From Vicia villosa (lineage: Eukaryota > Streptophyta > Magnoliopsida > Fabales > Fabaceae): a stretch of DNA of 64,000 nucleotides. The translations under genes and the position numbers were made by a program. The DNA lies in assembly GCF_029867415.1 (NCBI RefSeq), contig NW_026705001.1, positions 154,501 to 218,500 of the forward strand, given 5' to 3'. Shown here one piece after another: positions 1-12,703 of this stretch (positions are counted from its first letter, which is position 1; every line of letters begins with the position of its first letter). A model generated the notes under the pieces. That model did not search any database. It was not told where the DNA came from and saw only the letters and a program-made list of their open reading frames with translations.

Positions 1-1107
1 AATTTTATCTGCTATGACTCTAGCTCTCCAAGCCTTCCCTTTGGTTATACCCACAGAATATTTCTGTCTTAGTTCAGACATTATCTCAGACACCTTTACT
101 CTCCCTTGAGACTTCCTTTTTTCAACAACCAGCTTAGATATCCACTTTGCATTGGGAGATTTGTTATTTAATACCCTTTTACATGTATTTGACCCCACCC
201 ATGTTTTCAATTGATAAATGTGTTTGTCGTCCACTTTGCTACACAAAGCTAAAAAACCGCATTTACCCTTGCGCTCTATCCTAACCCTATTACTCTCATT
301 CTTGACAAATATTATCTCTCTTCCATTTAATACTGACCACTTCCTAATAGCATCTTTAAACTCAGACAAATAATTAAATTCCATACCTAGTTTGAATTGA
401 AAGTCTTTGTTAAGCAGCTCACCTCGAAACTTCTCATACTTAGGGTTGACCTTTTTTCCATCATTGTCACTTTCATTAGAGTCAAAGCTACCAGTTATTC
501 ACTATCATAACCCAACACTTCACTTCCCACATTATTCCTCCTTGAACTAGACCCCATAACACTTTTAGGAACCAATACATTCACCTTGGGTGACTTGTCC
601 ATGTCTTTCATCTTTTTAGGATCTTTGGATGTCACTCTCTTGAATATACAAAACTTCTCATTAACATGAACCCTACTACCTGGCTCTAGTCTATCTACTT
701 CAAATTGAACAAATTCTTCACATCTACTTCAAATGTTCTTTCTTTTTCACTATCATTGAACCTTATGCCTCCATCATCATCAGAGCTGTCATCATCACTA
801 CACTCACTAAACGGATCAATATCATGCTTCGACACTTTGCTATTCATGTCCTTAACACCATGTTCAACTCATATATGCCCTTCTACATTACCACTAATGC
901 AGTGATTAGCAAGCTCTCCAGCTTGTACATCACCAATGACTTGAGTAAACTCTTTATCCATTCCTGGAATCTTTCTCCAAATCCTGAATCCTTCATACCC
1001 CCAGTCTTTCACCAAGCTCACTGCCTCGAAGTAACTCCACATATTAGTCTTGCCCTTCCACGAAGATTTCACTCCCTCCGTTGTAAAACACATGCTTATC
1101 TTACATA
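1..1107 (-). pseudogene. Decayed Mutator-like (MULE) transposase, N-terminal part
   Basis: Read from high to low coordinates. About 1093-870 encodes a PB1-like N-terminal segment (YFEAVSLVKDWGYEG, WRKIPGMDKEF) like that at the start of plant MuDR-type transposases. An acidic Asp/Ser-rich linker follows near 860-700. From about 470 to the window edge comes a Mutator DNA-binding-type region: FKLGMEFNYLSEFKDAIRKW, then KCGFLALCSKVDDKHIY, then SEIMSELRQKYSVGITKGKA, a conserved MULE segment. The catalytic DDE part would lie left of the window. The frame is broken: blocks lie in different frames and a shift or stop falls near 497. Function inferred from family resemblance; this copy looks dead unless the breaks are introns. 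Confidence 0.72.
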
Positions 1108-3351
1108 AAATTTCTCACATGGTGGAAGACGACACAAAATAACCCCATTTTCTACAAAGGCACAGTAACCCAGGAATAAATAATCACAAAAAAAACATGC
1201 AAGGTAGGACCAAGTAAACTTTATAGATTTCAAGCATATAGGCCACTAAAGTTACTGAAAACCGTACCTTTTTTTAGTATAACAAGAGACTTGTCTTTGT
1301 CGCTCCAACAAGTCGCAACCGGTACCTTCATAACAATGCAAACCAGATGGATGAATCAACGAACCTGATTTTTGAGTAAACGTTTCATACCATAAATGAC
1401 ATTTGAACATGCATTATGAAAAATCTGGGTTATGAAGATTTAAAGATTAGGTTTAACAACAATGGCTTAATGGAAAGGTGACTAAGTGAATATTTTTTTG
1501 GGATTAGGTTTTGTTTCTAACCTAAGGGTATAATTGTTAAAGTAAAAGTGACTAAACACAAGTGAAAATAAAAAATAATGGAAAAATCTGAAAAACATTG
1601 ACACATCAGTATTTTTGGTGACTTGGCTTGCCAAAGGTTTTAAGAGAGACTTTTTCCAAATGTTAGGGGAATCCATGTGATTTTTTTACCGGGGGTTTTT
1701 CGAAAAGGCCTCATATGACAGAGGGTACATAGGTATTAACCCAACTATTTATTCCAAAAAAATGTGACACATCATTAATAATTATATAAGGAAGAAAGAA
1801 AATTGGGTAACCCACTGTCCAACCCACAAATTTGTGGTTTTACCCCAACCAACCCAATGATATTGTGAGTGGTTATTTTATCTCACTTAAACCAATGTAT
1901 CTTGTATGAGTTAGGTTATGGTTTTGGCTAAATTCAACTCAAACCGACCCATGTACACCCCTAATTTTATGCTACTATTTTATGTTATTTATTCCACTTT
2001 TCATTCTTATTTTTGTATATTAAATGAAAAGTTATTGTCCAAATACGATGGATTTTGATAACGCATAAAATATTAAATACAAAACTATATTTTCGTCTAT
2101 ATGTGTATGTATGTCTCAATAAATTTTTTGTAAAAAATCAGACCTACCGAACCAATTCAAACCACATTAATTTTATTTAGTTTGATTTTGTTTTATTTTT
2201 AAAAGTCAACTGAAACGCACACCTTTTTGTATTGCGGTTCAAATGACTTTTTACGTCAAAACTGTCCAAACCACATCGAACACTTCTAAACTACCTTGCC
2301 CGGCCTGAAATACAAACCATAAATAAATTTAATTATAAATGTCAACAAGACATGTTGCACAAACATTTATTTTTTTAGGATATAGTATAATGATATTATT
2401 TTAAAATTTAACTTTTTATTTTTTATTTACAATAAATACATGATTCTTTTTAAAAAGCTGCACTATTGAATTAAGATCTTGGACACGTCATATGATTTTC
2501 TTTATGTACTGTAATAGAGATTATTGTTTACATGTTTAATACATGGGATTTGTTTTGTTATATTGTGAAACTAAAATGATTTAGTGATCTTTACCAACAC
2601 AAAAAATAATTTAGTGACTGTTTGTTTCAAGTTAACATTTTTTGAAATCATATTTTTAGGAAGTTAAAAGTTAGTTGGGGTTTATTTAAGGGAACGTTGA
2701 ATTTTCACTTTTAAGCATAAGAATAAGTATGAAAAAAAATTATATATAGATATAATTTTTTTTAAATAAAATATTTTTGGAAACTAATTTTAAAAATTTA
2801 AAACAAATACAAGATTATTGCATTTTCAGTCTCGCATTTTCGAAAATATAATTTTTTTTGAAATAAAAATTGAGTTTAATCGGAACAAAATAGTAAAAAA
2901 TAAACAAAAAAAGTAATCAATAAATTTTCTAGTTAATAACATATACCATAAATATAATTAATTGATTACTTTATTCCTTAATAATTATATAATTTTTTAT
3001 TTTAGGAGAAAAAATTATTTTGTACGTTGAATTTTTCTCTCTTTTTCTATAATTTGATTATTAATTGATTATACTGTAAAAATGTAGTTTATTTTGTTAG
3101 ATTCAAAACCCCCTAATTTGTACATTGATTTTTTTAAAATGAATGCATGAATCTAGCAAAGTTCTTGTTTACATGAATTATAGAAAATTTATAGTAATAG
3201 AAAAATAATATAATATATCTAAAAAAAGAAATTTAAATGAATGTTGTTTTTGATACAAAATGAATATAATTTATTTCTCAAGAAGTGTAATACATCAAAT
3301 ACATCTTTGTTATAAGACACAGTGCAACTCCATAGTATTAGAAAAATAAAA
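1108..3351. other. Non-coding spacer upstream of MATE-1
   Basis: AT-rich sequence between the MULE remnant and MATE-1. The first few hundred bases are probably the 5' flank of the MULE. Near 1900-1970 a stretch ending in ACACCCCTA resembles one end of a hAT-type MITE, but no partner end was found. The last few hundred bases should hold the MATE-1 promoter; several TATA-like strings occur but none can be singled out. No coding region seen. Confidence 0.5.
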
Positions 3352-5804
3352 ATGGCAGAAGAGATAAACAAGAACCTTTTGCAACATCAAAACACATCAG
3401 AGGAGGAAGAGCCATTAAGGAAAAGAGTATGGCAAGAAAGCAAGAAGATGTGGGTAGTTGCAGGTCCTGCCATATTCAATAGATTTTCAACATTTGGAAT
3501 CAGTGTTGTTAGTCAATCCTTCATTGGTCACATTGGCCCTATTGAACTAGCTGCTTATGCCATTGTTATGTCTGTCCTAGTCAGATTTGCTAATGGTATT
3601 TTGGTACGTTAATTCTTCCTAAATCTTTTAAATCGCGGTCACTATTTTGATATCGCATTAAATCCTGATCAGATTAACACTGATGCGTGATCATTTATCA
3701 TCAGGGCCGTCTTAAGTTTTTTTAGGCCCGTGCTATAGCACATCTTGCCCACTCTAAAAAACGGCTCTGATTATTAATGATAGCGACCTCAATTGTAATT
3801 GTATTATAGAAATCAAAAATTGAATACTACTAAAATCTAAGTAATTTTGTTCTTTTTTTTTGTGTTGAAATTGTAGTTGGGTATGGCAAGTGCATTGGAA
3901 ACTCTATGTGGACAAGCATATGGAGCAAAACAATATGAAATGCTTGGAGTTTATCTTCAAAGATCATGGATAGTTATATTCATAGCCTCATTTCTTCTTC
4001 TTCCACTTTACATTTTCACAGTTCCGATTTTAGACGCACTTGGCCAAAACAAAGACATTGCAATAGTTGCTGGAAGCATTTCCTTATGGTCAATCGGCAT
4101 CGTATTTGCTTTCAGCGTCTCGTTCACTTGTCAAATGTTTCTACAAGCACAAAGCAAGAACAAGATCATTGCTTACCTTGCAGCAGTTTCGGTTGCAATT
4201 CATATTTTTATGTCATGGCTTTTAACTGTTCAGTTCAAGTTCGGACTCAACGGTGTAATGTCATCAATCCTTTTGGCGTATTGGATACCGAATTTTGGCC
4301 AACTTTTTTATATCATGAAAAAGTGTCCTGATACATGGAAGGGTTTCTCGTTTTTGGCTTTCAAAGATCTTTGGGCTGTTACCAAACTTTCTTTGTCTTC
4401 TGGAGCTATGCTATGGTAAGATTTTTCGCAATTAGTTTCCGCGATGATTATGCTCGAAAAGAGTCATGAGACTAATATAAAGCTATGGTTATTTTTACAG
4501 TCTTGAAATATGGTACACCACAATTTTGATTCTTCTAACAGGAAATATGAAAAATGCTGAGATTGCTATTGATGCTTTGTCCATATGGTAATATGTTTCT
4601 CATTCTTTTACATTTTTCAACAAAATTTAGCATTTTTTATAGTGAAATGAATCTATTGATCTAATCATATTATGATTTTTGCAGCATGAACATCAATGGA
4701 TGGGAAATGATGATATCACTTGGTTTCATGGGTGCAGCTAGGTAATTCATTGTTATCTTCAAGGTTTTCTTTCATTCATAAATCAAAGTTTACAAAGCAA
4801 TTGAATGATGTTTTGGTTTTTCTATTTTGCAGTGTTAGGGTGTCAAATGAACTTGGAAGAGGAAATTCAAAAGGAGCAAAATTTTCCATTGTGATAACAG
4901 TGCTCACATCATTTGCAATTGGATTTGTGCTATTCGTGATCTTTCTATTCCTAAGGGAAAGACTTGCTTACATTTTCACACCAAATCCGGATGTGGCTAA
5001 TGCAGTTGGAGATTTATCACCTTTGCTCTCATTCTCCTTACTTTTGAATAGTATCCAACCTGTGCTCTCCGGTAAATATTTAATATCATCACCGATTCTT
5101 ACACGCAATTTTTTTCATTTATTCGATATGAGACGACAGGGCCGTCTTAAGTTTTCAGAGGCCTTGTATCGATTAACCACAATTTAAGTGTGGCAAATCT
5201 AATAGGATCAATTTAAACGTGTCAAATTTTGGACAATGTGCGATAGTCTGTCATACACGCCCTTAAAGACGGCTCTGTCAGACGATTCATATTAAGACAA
5301 AAAATCCAAATTAAATACTAATATTGTGAATCTACAGGAGTTTCTGTTGGAGCTGGGTGGCAAAAAGTTGTAGCATATGTTAACATAGGAAGCTATTACC
5401 TTATTGGTGTTCCTTTTGGGCTATTACTTGGTCATTATCTTCATTTGCAAGTAAAGGTAATTTCATTTATCTTTGCACAAGATTATTTTAATAAGTTACT
5501 ATGATTCAAACAGAGAGCAGTGTTAAATGTGGTTTACTTTTGCAGGGTGTTTGGATTGGAATGTTGTTTGGAATTTTTGTTCAAACAGTAGTACTTATCA
5601 TAATCACATATAAAACTGATTGGGATAATCAGGTAATAAATTTACTTTGGTTCTATGATTGTGCAATTCATATTTATTTTTTAGGTGAAGCAACTATTAA
5701 GTTACAAATGAATTTTACAGGTTGTGGTTGCTCGAAATCGTGTTAACAGATGGGCTATTGTGGAGAAGGACGAATCAATCGACGCGTCAAGCGTGTCTAG
5801 ATAA
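3352..5804 (+). CDS. MATE/DTX efflux transporter, copy 1 (8 exons)
   Basis: Exons: 3352-3603, 3877-4415, 4501-4587, 4685-4741, 4833-5071, 5338-5456, 5546-5632, 5721-5804; all introns GT-AG; 487 aa, normal for plant MATE proteins. The ATG at 3352 gives MAEEINKNLL, a charged cytosolic tail before the first membrane helix; an upstream GTG in frame is not a plausible start. Family hallmarks: FSTFGISVVSQSFIGHIG and LETLCGQAYGAKQ with YLQRSW in the first lobe, INGWEMMISLGF and SVRVSNELGRG in the second; about 12 hydrophobic segments. MATE proteins export organic compounds from the cytosol by proton or sodium antiport at the plasma membrane or tonoplast. It resembles the Arabidopsis DTX21-DTX28 group (from memory); substrate unknown. 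A polyadenylation-like AATAAA lies at 5840. Introns 1 and 5 carry hAT-type MITEs. It is the most divergent of the three local copies. Confidence 0.95.
3702..3769. mobile_element. Short hAT-type MITE in MATE-1 intron 1
   Basis: Begins CAGGGCCGTCTTAAG and ends AACGGCTCTG, the same terminal inverted repeats as the copies at 5137, 10286 and 15962. At 68 bp it is an internally deleted derivative. No clear 8-bp target duplication is left. Confidence 0.65.
5137..5277. mobile_element. hAT-type MITE in MATE-1 intron 5
   Basis: Terminal inverted repeats CAGGGCCGTCTTAAG and AAAGACGGCTCTG. Flanks TGAGACGA (5129-5136) and TCAGACGA (5278-5285) match at 7 of 8 bases, as expected for an aged 8-bp hAT target duplication. 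Removing it returns intron 5 to about 117 bp. Confidence 0.8.
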
Positions 5805-5845
5805 AGAATATCAAGAGATCTATAGAGCATATGTAATGAAATAAA

Positions 5846-7589
5846 ACATAACAGAATTATTTCTTGTTGTTTTTTTTACTAGAAAATTTATTTCGTTCAT
5901 GCGCGCGGTACAAATCAAAAGGCACAATCGTGTTTTTACAAAGAGATTCTTCTATCCACACAAAATTGGATGTAATAGAAATTGTTTGAGTAGATTCTAG
6001 AAATAATCTGCTTGCACACATTTGCAATTGCATCCAAATTATGCAGAGTTATTAAAATTGTTTGCATCTTGGTTTTCTTGCCTGCTTACAACTTCAAATT
6101 TTGTTGCATGTGACCAAAATTACCTTCCCAACATTTCAAACTCTTTCATGAACCAAATTAAATATTTACTGCTTCAATTTCTTCACATAAGATGGGAGAC
6201 TCAAGTACTTAGAGTGACATTCCCCTCCCTTAACTTGCATCCAACCTTGGAACAAGAATTTTTAATCTTCCTACACATTTTGACAAACATAGATTTTAAC
6301 TAAAATATATGTTAAAGAAGAAAGAAGAAACAATTAGAGAGGAAAGAAAATAAATAAAAGAAAAATAAAGAGTTAAAAGTTAGAGAAATTGCAGCATAGA
6401 TTTAAAAGAGAGATTTTCACAATTTAATCTCAAGAACCAAACAAATATATTACTCAAGAAAACCACACTCTTGAATAAGAACAAACACAACGCAACACTA
6501 GTACAACCAAAATCTCACAAGAATTTTTCACTCTCTTGACATTAAGACAACTTTGATGAGAGAATAGAAAAAGTAGAAGTGGAAAGTGGGATAGAAGAGT
6601 TTCAATTTCCAAATCTTAAGTAAAATAAAATGAAAAGGTGCCCTCTTTATATTGGAAAAAATTTAGCTCAAAAAGAAGAAAAAAAATTCATGAGAATTTT
6701 TAATCTTATAATTGATTAACCCTATAAAAATCGATTAGGCAAGCTAAATATGAAGAGTTTTTAATTCCCCTATCATTAATTGATTAAAGACGTATGTAAT
6801 TAATTAGACGCGTTACAAATGTATCAATCGATTATCCCTAATCTAGTAATAAATTAACTAATGTTAAAAAGTATTTATAATTGATTAAACAAGTCCTTAA
6901 TCAATTAAGGATGCATACAAAATTATTTTCTTTTATAAAACAATACAGGGCTTTGAGTATGTATGTGTGAGTTAATTTAGTATCTTGAGAATTATTCATA
7001 TACATTTTATATTAAACTAGTCACTTAAACACGCGCTAATTGCATGACAGACGAACTTTTACACTTTATCTCTTTCTTAATTTTTGAGCATAAAATCATT
7101 TTGTTAGATTCATCATTGACTCATCACTTTAAATGGAACTTTAATCTTATACTAATTAGGCTTGAGATAACTTCTTGATTTGATGTCATCATCAAAGATT
7201 GATGGAAAGTTAATATAAGAGACTTCACTTAACGTTGTTTCATATAAAGTGTTATCATCAACAAAATCAACAAGATCGTGTAACAATTGACGATAATTAT
7301 ATCTCTAAGCACTTAGGTTCACATTCTCTTCTATTTTTATGATAACAACTCATCTCTTAAGGAGGTGGTAAAATAGAAACAAATAGATAAACTTTTGGAA
7401 TGGCTAAACTCTCATTCACATATAAAGGGACTATACTTTACTCTTCGGAGAGTATATTTCTTCCTCTTGAACATTATCAAAAAGACGAGTAAAACACATA
7501 GCATAAAACACATAAATCACATAAGTCATTTTGAGAAAGGGGAGAAGAATAAGGAGAAGAATCAATTAGAATATTTAATCCATGCATGA
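5846..7589 (-). mobile_element. Probable copia 3' LTR remnant and MATE-1 downstream spacer
   Basis: No gene. From about 6300 to 7585 the sequence shares short blocks with 7955-9760, for example the A/G-rich block near 6345-6390 (compare 8085-8125) and the block near 7320-7360 (compare 9010-9037 plus 9562-9580). On the - strand it has a TATAAAGAGG promoter-like string near 6640. It directly follows the copia RNase H fragment in - orientation, which suits a 3' LTR. The pairing is patchy and boundaries are approximate. Confidence 0.4.
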
Positions 7590-7950
7590 TTAGTTCACAA
7601 TTCCTAACCCAGTTCTTATGAAAAAGAAATATTTTTTAGGAAGAGGTTTTGTAAAATTATCTTTCAAATGATTATATGAGCACATGGATTCAATTACGCA
7701 ATCCCCTTTTTCGATATAATTCTTAGTAAAATGGTGCCTAATCTTAGTGTATTTAGTCCGAGAGTGAAGTACTGGATTCTTATTGAGATTTATGATGCTA
7801 GTGTTGTCGCATTTTATCAAGACAACTCAGAGATTAACTTCATAATCACTTAGATGATATTTCATCTAGATAATTTAAGAACAACAACTACCCACATAAT
7901 GTATTTTGCCTCAACTATGGATAATGCTACACTTTCTTCTTTCTGTTAGA
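7590..7950 (-). pseudogene. Copia retrotransposon RNase H fragment
   Basis: On the - strand about 7925-7860 reads SVALSIVEAKYI, the copia RNase H motif around the active-site Glu. 7820-7590 then reads CDNTSIINLNKNPVLHSRTK and HLKDNFTKPLP, the standard C-terminal copia RNase H signature. The two pieces are in different frames and separated by stops. Gag, protease, integrase and reverse transcriptase are absent around it, so it is a collapsed element. Confidence 0.85.
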
Positions 7951-7954
7951 CTTA

Positions 7955-9760
7955 AGACTTCACAAACAAGAAGGGGTGAGTTATGTGGTTTAGAAAAAAA
8001 TGATTTTGAAAAACTATGGGAAATAAAATTAGAGTTGAAAAACATTTTAAATAATTAGCAACGGACATATAAATTGTAGAAAATAAATAGAAGAAAAGTA
8101 AAGAGTTAGGGGAAAGAAAAACACTTGGAATTATAGAGGTTTGGTCAAAATTAAAAGGACATAATCTTTTCCCCAAGAATTGATCTCGGGAGTATCCAAT
8201 AAACGTTGAGTGCGTTTAGTAGGAAAGACTCGCGAACCCCCTTATACTAGGAAATATGGTTGACCTCCAACCATAGAGTATAAGACTTGGAATACTGCAA
8301 TTTTAGTCTTCTCTTCCAAACAGTAGATTAAAGTGGTTGGTGTTCTTTTCATAAATAAAAACCTTGGATGGATTACTCTTCAAGTTCTTAAACCTTGCAA
8401 GCTTTTATCATGGGCTGAGCTCACGAACCTTAAATTTTGGTTTTCTACGAGCTAACCAATAACCTATGAGATTTTAATATTGGGCTAATCTCAAACCTTA
8501 TCCAAGCTTTTATCACGGGCTAAGATTTAACCTAATCTTGGTTTTACCATAGACTAACCAGGAACCTAAAGAGATTTTACCATGATTTAATCTCGAACCT
8601 AAAAAGGCTGACTCACACAATCCCCAAACCAAAACTTTTACGAGTTAAGCTTCCAACTCAAACAAAACCCTTAATGGATATTGTATTCAACATAGTTATA
8701 AAACATACCCTTGGTAAGTTTTGCCATTCTACCCTTCCAGAATTACAGCATATTCTCACTCACAAAAGGACTTTCTCGCAGAAGCACTTTGACTATGACT
8801 TTAGTGAGAGAAAGTAAACAATTTTTTTTTAGAGAGAGATTTGTATCAAAACACAATTGTGGATGAAATGAAATAAGGGAAGGGACCTCTATTTATAGGT
8901 TAAAGGTTGGCTCAAAAAGGAATTTCAAATAAATGCGTCTTATGACAATCTAATCGATTAACACTTGATGTCCTTGTTAAAAGCATATCACCTACAAAAC
9001 AAGGTTCCACATTCTGCTTCTTTTTTATGATGACAACTAGGGGTGGCAAAATGGGTCGTGGACCGCCGGGCCGGGCCGGGCCGCGCACCCATTATAAAAT
9101 GGCGGGCTGGGTTTGGATTTTGGGTCCGTCGCCCACCAAATCCCACCTTGCCAAAATCTACCTCCGTCAAAGCCCGTCCACCTATTCGTTCAATCTGTCC
9201 CACCTTAAGCTCGTTCTTTTTTAGCTAATTATAGTAATTTCAATTCTTGATGGTTTAATTTTATAAATTTATTTGTACATATACTCAACATTTTTTAAAG
9301 TAAAAATTGTGTAAAAGATGCTTTATAAAAAATTGTTCTAAAAAGTATGTGAAAAATTTAATTGAAAGGTAGAAAAAAGCCTATTAATTTATTAAAAAAT
9401 GAAAATAAATAAATAGGCTGGCAAGCCCGCCAACTTGACACCTTGGCGGGGCGGACTTGATTTTTATGCCCATTTCCCCTTGGCGGGCTTGCCCGCCGCA
9501 CTATTTTTTTGGCGGCCTTAAAGCGGGGCGGGCGGGCAGGCGGCCGGTTTTGCCACCCCTTATAACAATACATCTCTTAGTTAAGATGGTAAAAAAACAA
9601 CACATATATGTTTGGAGTAATTAAACTCCCTTGAGTTAAATAGAGAGTATACCATACTCCCCATGAGAGTATACTTCTTCCCGTTTTGTCAAAATAAAAA
9701 AAAGGTGGATAAATATGCATTGCAAAAATTAAATACTCATGCGAGGGTAATTTTAGACAT
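7955..9760 (-). mobile_element. Probable copia 5' LTR remnant
   Basis: Non-coding sequence sharing short blocks with 6300-7585. On the - strand it has a good TATA box, CTATAAATAG, near 8897-8888. It lies upstream of the RNase H fragment in - orientation, so the element seems to be two LTR remnants around a small piece of pol. A GC-rich hAT MITE (9038-9561) has been inserted. About 550 bp of the other LTR seems to be missing here, so alignment is uneven. Confidence 0.4.
9038..9561. mobile_element. GC-rich hAT-type MITE (TAGGGGTGGCAAAA ends)
   Basis: Ends TAGGGGTGGCAAAA and TTTTGCCACCCCTT form near-perfect terminal inverted repeats. The flanks ATGACAAC (9030-9037) and ATAACAAT (9562-9569) match at 6 of 8. 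The related unoccupied sequence at about 7342-7350 reads ATAACAAC, supporting insertion at this point. Both ends are rich in GGGCC/GGCGGG, unlike the AT-rich surroundings. No transposase is encoded. Confidence 0.85.
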
Positions 9761-10285
9761 ACAAAGAAGGAAAAACAACACTCATATTATAACTTAGAAA
9801 TTCAATTTAAAAAAGGAAAATTTGTGAAATTGAAAGTACAAGAAGGGAAAATACTCAATTTAAAGTTAAAAAACCAAAAAAAAAAAAATACATAAGTGAG
9901 ACTATTCTATGCTACAAAATTCACTGTTCTTTGCCATGAATTTCTTTAAATCCCCATATATGGTTTGCAGAGATTGAGGATTTTGTTTGTCTTGGGTCTC
10001 TTGTCCTCAGTTGCTTTATCTTATTCTTCTTCCTTAGATGATGAATCTTCTTATATCTCTCCATGCTTGATGTAAACTCTAATATCTTGTAGGGAATTGT
10101 AGGCAGTCCTATGGTTTGCTGATTCTTATGTTTCATTCATTGTATCGACATTAAAGTGGGCTAGAATTTTTGTGATTATTGGTCCATAAGGTAGTCCTGC
10201 AGATGGATTTTCTTTACACTAAATCATGTGGTTGAATATGCCTTTTACCCAATTGGTTGGGATTTCTTTGATTAGGAGCCATTAG

Positions 10286-10481
10286 CAAGGCCGTCTTAAT
10301 ATTTTGGAGGCCCTGTGTAGGTTAGTCATGGTTTAACCATTACAAAATAATTAGAGGCCCTAATTAACCTCATTTTAATAGTGGCAAATATTTATGAGGC
10401 CCTTTTTAGTTACAGTTTAATCATAAAAAATTTGAGGCCCTGTGTTGTAGCCCGCTTTGCACGCCCTCAAAGACGGCCCTG
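10286..10481. mobile_element. hAT-type MITE inside the gag-like remnant
   Basis: Ends CAAGGCCGTCTTAA and AAAGACGGCCCTG, flanked by a perfect 8-bp target duplication GCCATTAG (10278-10285 and 10482-10489). Internally it has the repeated GAGGCCCTGTG / GAGGCCCT words seen in the copy at 15962. Confidence 0.92.
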
Positions 10482-10807
10482 GCCATTAGGGTACTAAATC
10501 TTCCTTAACTATATAGTAATGGTTTATAATCCAGAGAAAGAGGATTCTAGTGAGAAGGTATTGAAGGACTCAAACCTTCAGTTTTAGGTGAGTGGCTTTG
10601 ATTGTTCTTTTTCACAGGGTTAATTATAAAGTGGTTGATGATAGTGGAGTGCTTAAAGTTCTTGAAGCTTATTGGTTTGTCAAGAGTGTAGGTCATCCCT
10701 TTAGAGGGAAACTCAAAGTTTCTCCCAAATTGGTCCTTATAAATAGCGATTTCCACTCCTCTTACGGATGTTTTTAAAGAACATCCTACAAGTAATAGGT
10801 TTAGCTA

Positions 10808-12703
10808 CACTACTACAAATAATACATTTCATGACAGAACTTTCCCCTCAGCCATAAAAAACGAGGTATTATGCCTAGGCACGTCATGTTTTATTTTTTT
10901 TATAATAATAAAAATAACATATTCTGAGGGGAAAAACAAATCAGGACATGCTTCGAATCTCAACTTTTGTAGTTTATGTTTTTATTTGTTTATTAGTGTA
11001 AAATAAATGAACTAACCCTTCGGTTTTCTGATATAATCGAGGGATCAAATAATCAATTTCACTATAAAAGCACTCTTCAAACAAATTTTAACCTAATCCT
11101 TACTGATATGAAGTCGCCCCAAACTCACACGCATCATTCTTTGGGATGGATTGCAAGACAGAAAAATCTTCAATATTCTTCTATCTAGAACAGTTTTTTT
11201 TCTTCTATCCTTGCAATCTATCTCACATAATAGTGTTGATGTTGTTATTGTTGTATTTTTACTCATTTGATAGATTACACGTGCAGAAAATTAATCTTGC
11301 TTCAAAGATTTATTGTACACTTCCTCTCTTCAAATAAACAAACTGCTAAAAAAGGATGAATTTGAAAGCAATGTTCTGACATCCAAGCATCATTCTTTTA
11401 GAAGTTACAACTTAAACAGAGAAGGGAGCTTCAACTTACACAAAAAAGAGAGCTTAACCTTTGAAAAGATTTGTTGCAATCAATTTATCTTAATATTATG
11501 CGTAAACAATGTAATATTTTAAAAAAAAAGAATTTTTCACCTCGGTTTTATTCCAAAACCGAGGTGATAAGGTGATAGTTTAAAGAAGATGATAATTTAC
11601 GTTGGTTTTATAGTTAAATCGAGGGTTATAATAATCATATTTTATTATAAACATACTCGTTAAACAGATTTTACCCTAATCCTTAATAATTTGAAATCGT
11701 TTCAAAGAGAGGAAATACTTATCACCGCTACAACATATCTCTGGGATGGATTGCAAGTGCAGAAAATAAAAATTCTCATTGGCCTTGGAAACAAATCTCT
11801 AGCATCTTGCATAGGACCTTTAACATCTAAATCTTGATATCATCAAAGATTTTTTTTGCATACAATGTATTTTTAATATTATGTGAAAACAATGTAATTA
11901 AAAATTAAAAGAAAATGCGCATTCACCTCAGTGATTTGTCATGACCAAGGTGATAGTTAAGTGTTTTTTCTATACTATATATAACATCCTTAACAAATTT
12001 TTGTTGTCCATTTAATGATTATTAACTCTCAAGACGCTACCATTAGTGATCTGTGTGAAATCTATGGGACATTCATTATAAAAGCATGCTGATTATTGAA
12101 AATCTAATCTCCATGGTGGATTGCTAGAGCAGAAAATTTTCTGGGTTCAAGGTTTGTTTTCTTAAATATTTATTCGAACCGAAAATGATTTAATATTTTA
12201 TATTAATTATCTAACCTTTTTTTCATCAGAAACAGTTGCATGTAAGATCCAACAGAAGATCTTCCCTAAAATTCAATAATTCGAAGATCTAAAGTCTAAA
12301 TCTTGAGGAAATTTGAATTTTATCTAAATCCCTAGGGAATTTGATTTTATCTTGAACTCTAGAGAATTTTAATTTTATTTTAATTTTAATATTCTGTGTA
12401 AACAATGTAATATTGGACAAACAATGTAATATTTCCGGGTAAACAATGTAACAACTTTAAAAACAATAATAATCATACCCCTCATTTTCTTGAATAAACC
12501 GAGATAAAAGATACGCTAGTTTTGAAAATAATAAAAGTGAAGTTGCTGGGGTTTGAACCCATGTGCATATAACTATACCTCTCGATTTTTAATCATCGAG
12601 GTGTTAAAATAAAACTTTTCATGACACCCTTCGTTACCTCGCTACTTTAGCCGAGGTAAAACACATTTTGCGTCCGAGATTAAAAGTGTTATTTGTAGTA
12701 GTG
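10808..12703. mobile_element. Non-autonomous CACTA (En/Spm-type) element
   Basis: Starts CACTACTACAAATAA and ends with its inverse TTATTTGTAGTAGTG, flanked by a 3-bp duplication CTA (10805-10807 and 12704-12706), the CACTA-superfamily pattern. At 1.9 kb it encodes no transposase. Inside are at least six short hairpins of the type CCTCGGTTTT...AAAACCGAGG (11017-11043, 11538-11566, 11599-11627, 12478-12503, 12577-12602, 12634-12659), diverged copies of a module ending GGGATGGATTGCAAG or similar (near 11140, 11740, 12110), and repeated AAACAATGTAATATT words (near 11505, 11885, 12400, 12420, 12445). Confidence 0.88.

Noticed and set aside
705..1108. Two + strand open frames
   Set aside because: They lie opposite the MULE transposase remnant on the - strand, which has clear family motifs; the + frames have none.
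3322..3351. Earlier GTG start for MATE-1
   Set aside because: GTG is not a normal plant start; the ATG at 3352 gives the expected charged N-terminal tail and matches the exon 1 length of both paralogues.
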